Shown here: positions 60,738 through 64,000 of the stretch, piece by piece
Position numbering within the stretch: position 1 is the stretch's first letter
How the letters are laid out: each line of letters opens with the position of its first letter
Assembly (NCBI RefSeq): GCF_003075435.1
Contig: NZ_QCZJ01000008.1
Location: forward strand, 154,067 to 218,066
Reading direction: 5' to 3'
Origin: Terrimonas sp.
Lineage (GTDB): Bacteria; Bacteroidota; Bacteroidia; Chitinophagales; Chitinophagaceae
Length of the DNA: 64,000 nucleotides
Made by a program: the position numbers and the translations under genes
The notes under the pieces: model-generated
Seen by the model: only the letters and a program-made list of their open reading frames with translations
Database searches by the model: none
Told to the model about the DNA's origin: nothing

Positions 60738-61112
60738 ATGAAAAAAGATATCAAAACCCGTGAGGATATTGAGCTGTTGGTGATAAGCTTTTATGATAAA
60801 GTAAAAGCAGACGATACTATCGGATATATTTTTAATGATGTGGCAAAAGTGAATTGGGAGAAACATCTCCCTGTTATGTTCGATTTCTGGGAAAATATCC
60901 TGTTTTTCACCGGTGGATATGCCGGTAATCCAATGATGATCCACCAGCATCTTAATAAAATGTTTCCACTGACAAAGGAACATTTTAAAAGATGGGAAGC
61001 TTTATTTCTTCAAACAGTAGATGAGTTGTTTGAAGGAGATAAAGCGGAGCTTGCCAAACAGCGGGCATTAAGCATTTCAACGGTAATGCAGATTAAGATT
61101 GTGGGAGGGTGA
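60738..61112 (+). CDS. Group III truncated hemoglobin
   Basis: The 124 residues follow the group III plan: LVISFYDKVKADDTIGYIF, VNWEKHLPVMFDFWENILF and proximal histidine in EHFKRWEALFLQTVDE. It lacks the glycine motifs of group I. Members of this group are often found with nitrosative-stress genes. Last gene of the nos-hemerythrin set. Confidence 0.9.
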   Translation: MKKDIKTREDIELLVISFYDKVKADDTIGYIFNDVAKVNWEKHLPVMFDFWENILFFTGGYAGNPMMIHQHLNKMFPLTKEHFKRWEALFLQTVDELFEGDKAELAKQRALSISTVMQIKIVGG

Positions 61113-61334
61113 TTGATGGGGGACAGCTATGAGCTTTCAGCGATCAGCTATCGGCTGTCGGCAGGCAGAACCCGGTGACCAATAAGTGTTTGAACTTTTG
61201 AAAATATCGAAGGGATTACAGATTATAGAGTGGTTATTAAATTTTTGAAGGAAACCCTCGAACATCTCTGCTTACGACCTGAACCGCAACGTCCGCTGAA
61301 AGCTGATGGCTGACTGCTGATAGCTTTCACCACT
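61113..61334. repeat. Spacer with interspersed repeats
   Basis: Two repeat clusters (AGCGATCAGCTATCGGCTGT near 61140, and GCTGATGGCTGACTGCTGA near 61303) flank about 130 bases of unmarked sequence. They are variants of the unit at 53044. The spacer separates convergent genes. Confidence 0.55.
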
Positions 61335-63743
61335 CTACAGCCCCTTCATATTGGCGCTTGCTGATGAAAGTACTGCAGCCAGTATAACAATACTGATGCT
61401 GCTTGCAGGCATTAAGATAGCGGCAACCATCGGAGATAAAAGCGCCTGTGTGGCAAAAGATAATCCCACAATATTATAAAGAATGGATACGCTAAATATA
61501 GCGGTAATGATCTTCTTTCCGGAACGTGCGTATTCCAGGAATTTTCCAATAAGATGAACATTGCTGCCGTCCAGTATAGCATCGCTGGCAGGAGTGAACT
61601 GTGTATGATTTTCACTCACAGCTATACCTACAGTACTTTGTTTTAAAGCGCCAGCATCGTTCAGCCCGTCACCAAGTATCATAACCTGCCTGTGCTGTAA
61701 CTGCAGTTGTTGGATATATTCCAGTTTTTGCTGTGGCTGCTTTTCAAAATTCATTTTTACATTACCAACAAATATTTTTTCCAGGTTATTTCTTTCCGTA
61801 TCATTATCGCCTGATAATATATGCTGTTCATATTTGGCGTTGGATAATCCGGCTGACATTTGATCTAATCCCTCTCTGTACTGATTCCCGATCTTAAATA
61901 CGCCGAGGTAAATATTATTCAATGCAACATGTACGTGTACCCCCGTAACTGCAAACGGCTGGCTGATACCTGCGGATCTTATAAAATCAGTGTTGCCCAA
62001 TTTCACAGGAATCCCGTCAACCAATGCCTCAATACCTTTACCACTATACTCTTTAAAGGCTGTAATAACAGTATGCTGAATGCCAATATCATTAATAGAC
62101 GCAGCGATAGCTTTGCTTAACGGGTGTGAGGATTGTCTTGCAACTGCTTTTATTGCTTTTAATTCACCAGGCATTAATTGAGTGCCTTCATATATTACGC
62201 TGGCAATATTGTTTTGTGTGAGCGTTCCGGTTTTGTCAAATACCAAGGTATTTACTGCAGCCATAGCTTCAATAACCGAAGCGTTTTTTAAATACAATTT
62301 ATTCTTCCCGAAAATACGGAGCATATTACCATGTGTAAACGTAGCGGCAAGCAATAAAGAACATGGGCATGCTACAATTAAAACAGCTGTTACTGCCGGT
62401 AGAATTTTAGCAGGCTCACTTACCCACCAGTATACTGCGGTACTGATAGCAACAGTGAATAGAGCGAGTGTAAAATACCTGCTCCACGGATGAACAAATG
62501 ATTTGTCAGCATTTTTCTTATCTGAAAAGATATCATTGTTCCATAACTGAGTAATGTAACTCTGCGAAGTTTCATTTACTACTTCCAGTTCTATCATCCC
62601 GCCAATCTGTTTGCCGCCGGCATATATCAGTTCTCCTTTTCTTTTTTGCAGCGGCGTATTTTCACCGCTGACAAAACTGTAATCTACATTGGCTTCTCCT
62701 TTTAATAATACAGCGTCTGCCGGTATCATTTCTTCGTGGCGTATAATAATATGATCTCCCTTTTTTATTTGTGTTACCGGAATATTTTTTTCCTGTTGTT
62801 CTTTTATAACGGTTACGCCTAAGGGAAAATAGGAAAGATAATCCCGGTCGAAAGAAAATGAATCGTAGGTTTTATCCTGGAACCAGCGGCCTATCAGCAT
62901 AAAAAAGACAATGCCGGTTCCGGAATCCAGATAGCCGGCACCGGTTCCTGAAATTATTTCGTAGTAACTTCTTCCGTAAGTCACCAGTATTGCCAAAGCT
63001 ATCGGCGCATCAATATTCAAAAATTTTTGCTGTAATCCTTTCCATGCGGAAATAAAAAATCCGCTTGCTGAAAAGAATAATACCGGGAGAGATAAGCCAA
63101 AATTCAACCATGTAAATGTTTCTTTCAGTCCATGCTGCTCAATATTTCCTGAAGAAAAATACTCCGGGAAACTCAGCATCATTATATTGGAGAAGCAAAA
63201 TCCGGCCACCCCAATTTTATAAATCCTTTTTTTATTGAAACGAATTTCTTTTTTTGTTTTGGTGTCATTAAGGCTTATATAAGGCTCATAGCCAATAAAG
63301 GCAAGCAGCTCCACTACTTTGCGAAGCGATATTTCGTTATGATTGAAAATTATAAAAACCTCCTTGCGCTGAAAATTAGCCTGCGATTTTATAATGCCTT
63401 CATTAATACGATGCAGGTTCTCCAGCAAAAAAATGCAGGAAGAGCAATGCATCTTTGGCAGACTGAATACCGCATTGGTTTGCGTATCATTACTGAATTG
63501 CACTAATTTCCTTGTAACAGATTCATCGTCGAGATAGGCGAATTTTTCAGCAACAAATTTTCCCTTTGCTTTAATGCCAGGATTTTTATCAAAATTGTAA
63601 TAGCTGCACAGGTTGTTTTCATTCAGCAGCAGGTATACCTGTTTGCAGCCTTCGCAACAAAAATTTCTGTCATTGGCAACAATTATTTCTTCACATTGCT
63701 CGCCGCAGTGGTAACAGTTGGTTTTTATGATGGGATCAGATAC
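61335..63743 (-). CDS. ccoI: CcoI/FixI-type copper P-type ATPase, start uncertain
   Basis: The protein is of the cbb3-assembly copper-ATPase type. Upstream of the GTG at 63503 the frame stays open to 63758 and encodes the CcoI N-terminal cysteine domain (NCYHCGEQCEEIIVAND; NFCCEGCKQVYLLL), which must belong to it. No ATG, GTG or TTG occurs in that stretch; by comparison a start just before SDPIIKTNC at about 63741-63743 (codon GTA) would be expected. Then follow the HMA motif MHCSSC, CPCSLLLAATF (metal site), FDKTGTLTQ, SSHPLSKA and GDGLNDAG. It supplies copper for cbb3 oxidase. It is separated from the ccoS-ccoNOQP operon by 11 kb. Confidence 0.85.
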   Translation of the reverse strand, partial: VSDPIIKTNCYHCGEQCEEIIVANDRNFCCEGCKQVYLLLNENNLCSYYNFDKNPGIKAKGKFVAEKFAYLDDESVTRKLVQFSNDTQTNAVFSLPKMHCSSCIFLLENLHRINEGIIKSQANFQRKEVFIIFNHNEISLRKVVELLAFIGYEPYISLNDTKTKKEIRFNKKRIYKIGVAGFCFSNIMMLSFPEYFSSGNIEQHGLKETFTWLNFGLSLPVLFFSASGFFISAWKGLQQKFLNIDAPIALAILVTYGRSYYEIISGTGAGYLDSGTGIVFFMLIGRWFQDKTYDSFSFDRDYLSYFPLGVTVIKEQQEKNIPVTQIKKGDHIIIRHEEMIPADAVLLKGEANVDYSFVSGENTPLQKRKGELIYAGGKQIGGMIELEVVNETSQSYITQLWNNDIFSDKKNADKSFVHPWSRYFTLALFTVAISTAVYWWVSEPAKILPAVTAVLIVACPCSLLLAATFTHGNMLRIFGKNKLYLKNASVIEAMAAVNTLVFDKTGTLTQNNIASVIYEGTQLMPGELKAIKAVARQSSHPLSKAIAASINDIGIQHTVITAFKEYSGKGIEALVDGIPVKLGNTDFIRSAGISQPFAVTGVHVHVALNNIYLGVFKIGNQYREGLDQMSAGLSNAKYEQHILSGDNDTERNNLEKIFVGNVKMNFEKQPQQKLEYIQQLQLQHRQVMILGDGLNDAGALKQSTVGIAVSENHTQFTPASDAILDGSNVHLIGKFLEYARSGKKIITAIFSVSILYNIVGLSFATQALLSPMVAAILMPASSISIVILAAVLSSASANMKGL

Positions 63744-63873
63744 GATATGCTTATGATTTTACCTGCAAAAGTGGAGAACTGCATCCTGAGCCGAAATGAC
63801 CGCCATCAAGGAGAATGATGATAGTTATCAGGGAGCAGGTATCAGGTGTAAGGTATCAGGTGTGAAAGGGATA

Positions 63874-64000
63874 TGTCTTGTCCTAGCATAAGTAGACAGA
63901 TTTAAGAACAAAAAAATCTGTAATACCATGACAAGAGATGTCCAAACGGTGATCCGGTATAGTATTAGCTTTAAGCAAAAAGTAGTCAGAGAGTTAGAAG
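63874..64000 (+). mobile_element. Left end of an insertion sequence, IS3-like
   Basis: TGTCTTGTCCTAGCATAAGT starts 54 bases before a transposase-like frame and looks like an IS terminal repeat beginning with TG. The right end is outside the window, so family and target duplication cannot be checked. Short spacer repeats (GGTATCAGGTGTAAGG at 63838-63863) lie next to it. Confidence 0.6.
63928..64000 (+). CDS. Transposase OrfA-like, N-terminal fragment
   Basis: The frame MTRDVQTVIRYSISFKQKVV then RELE runs off the window. The SISFKQKVVRELE stretch is the beginning of a helix-turn-helix transposase N-domain as in IS3-group OrfA proteins. Only 24 residues are visible. Confidence 0.65.
   Translation, partial: MTRDVQTVIRYSISFKQKVVRELE

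Overview
The window looks like a chromosome segment of a Bacteroidota bacterium, most likely of the Chitinophagaceae or a close relative. Reasons seen in the sequence: promoter boxes of the TAnnTTTG type (upstream of thrS, the AraC-type gene and the TonB receptor), TonB-dependent outer-membrane proteins with carboxypeptidase-regulatory-like N-termini, a fused CcoN/CcoO oxidase subunit, a PepSY iron-uptake partner, a periplasmic-propeller (Y_Y_Y) histidine kinase, and a Sec-type (clade II) nitrous-oxide reductase.

Layout. (1) 1-10579: a one-directional cluster of large proteins I cannot assign to a known system: three mid-size paralogues plus the tail of a fourth cut by the window edge, each with a beta-rich N-terminal domain, one central membrane helix and a coiled-coil tail, and a 1148-residue protein that shares the N-terminal domain but ends in thirteen 29-residue amphipathic repeats. 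A 322-residue orphan closes the cluster. This is the best candidate for an undescribed system. (2) 10591-19831: a propeller histidine kinase, then degraded gene pieces (a His-rich metal-associated protein behind an intact inverted repeat; a superoxide dismutase tail), and small accessory genes (2H phosphoesterase, GyrI-like, hydrolase, Crp-like, MocR/EamA pair). (3) 19832-23800: gene-poor, with decayed fragments and a hicAB module whose toxin gene is frameshifted, between two short direct repeats. (4) 23802-34675: iron uptake (TonB receptor, PepSY), secreted proteins, thrS-infC without rpmI-rplT behind it. (5) 34864-43830: outer-membrane protein, HMA-AraC regulator, PLPBP-MarR operon, thioredoxin-like protein and a copper ATPase, with two matching MarR-type palindromes. 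(6) 43861-50390: cbb3 oxidase and its assembly genes. (7) 50519-61112: NO and N2O handling: RIC repair protein, a heme-copper-oxidase-like membrane protein, a Crp/Fnr regulator, cytochrome c, nosZ, a membrane-NosL fusion, nosD, nosF, nosY, hemerythrin, truncated globin. (8) 61335-64000: CcoI copper ATPase with an unclear start codon, then the left end of an insertion sequence.

How it fits together. Regions 6-8 form a low-oxygen respiration block: cbb3 oxidase with copper delivery (CcoI, CcoG, CcoH, CcoS, TauE-like) and N2O reduction, with NO defence proteins beside them. No nitrite or NO reductase is visible, so the segment suggests an N2O consumer rather than a full denitrifier. Short interspersed repeats built on GCTGATTGCTGATA recur between genes in this half. 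No rRNA, tRNA or CRISPR array was found.
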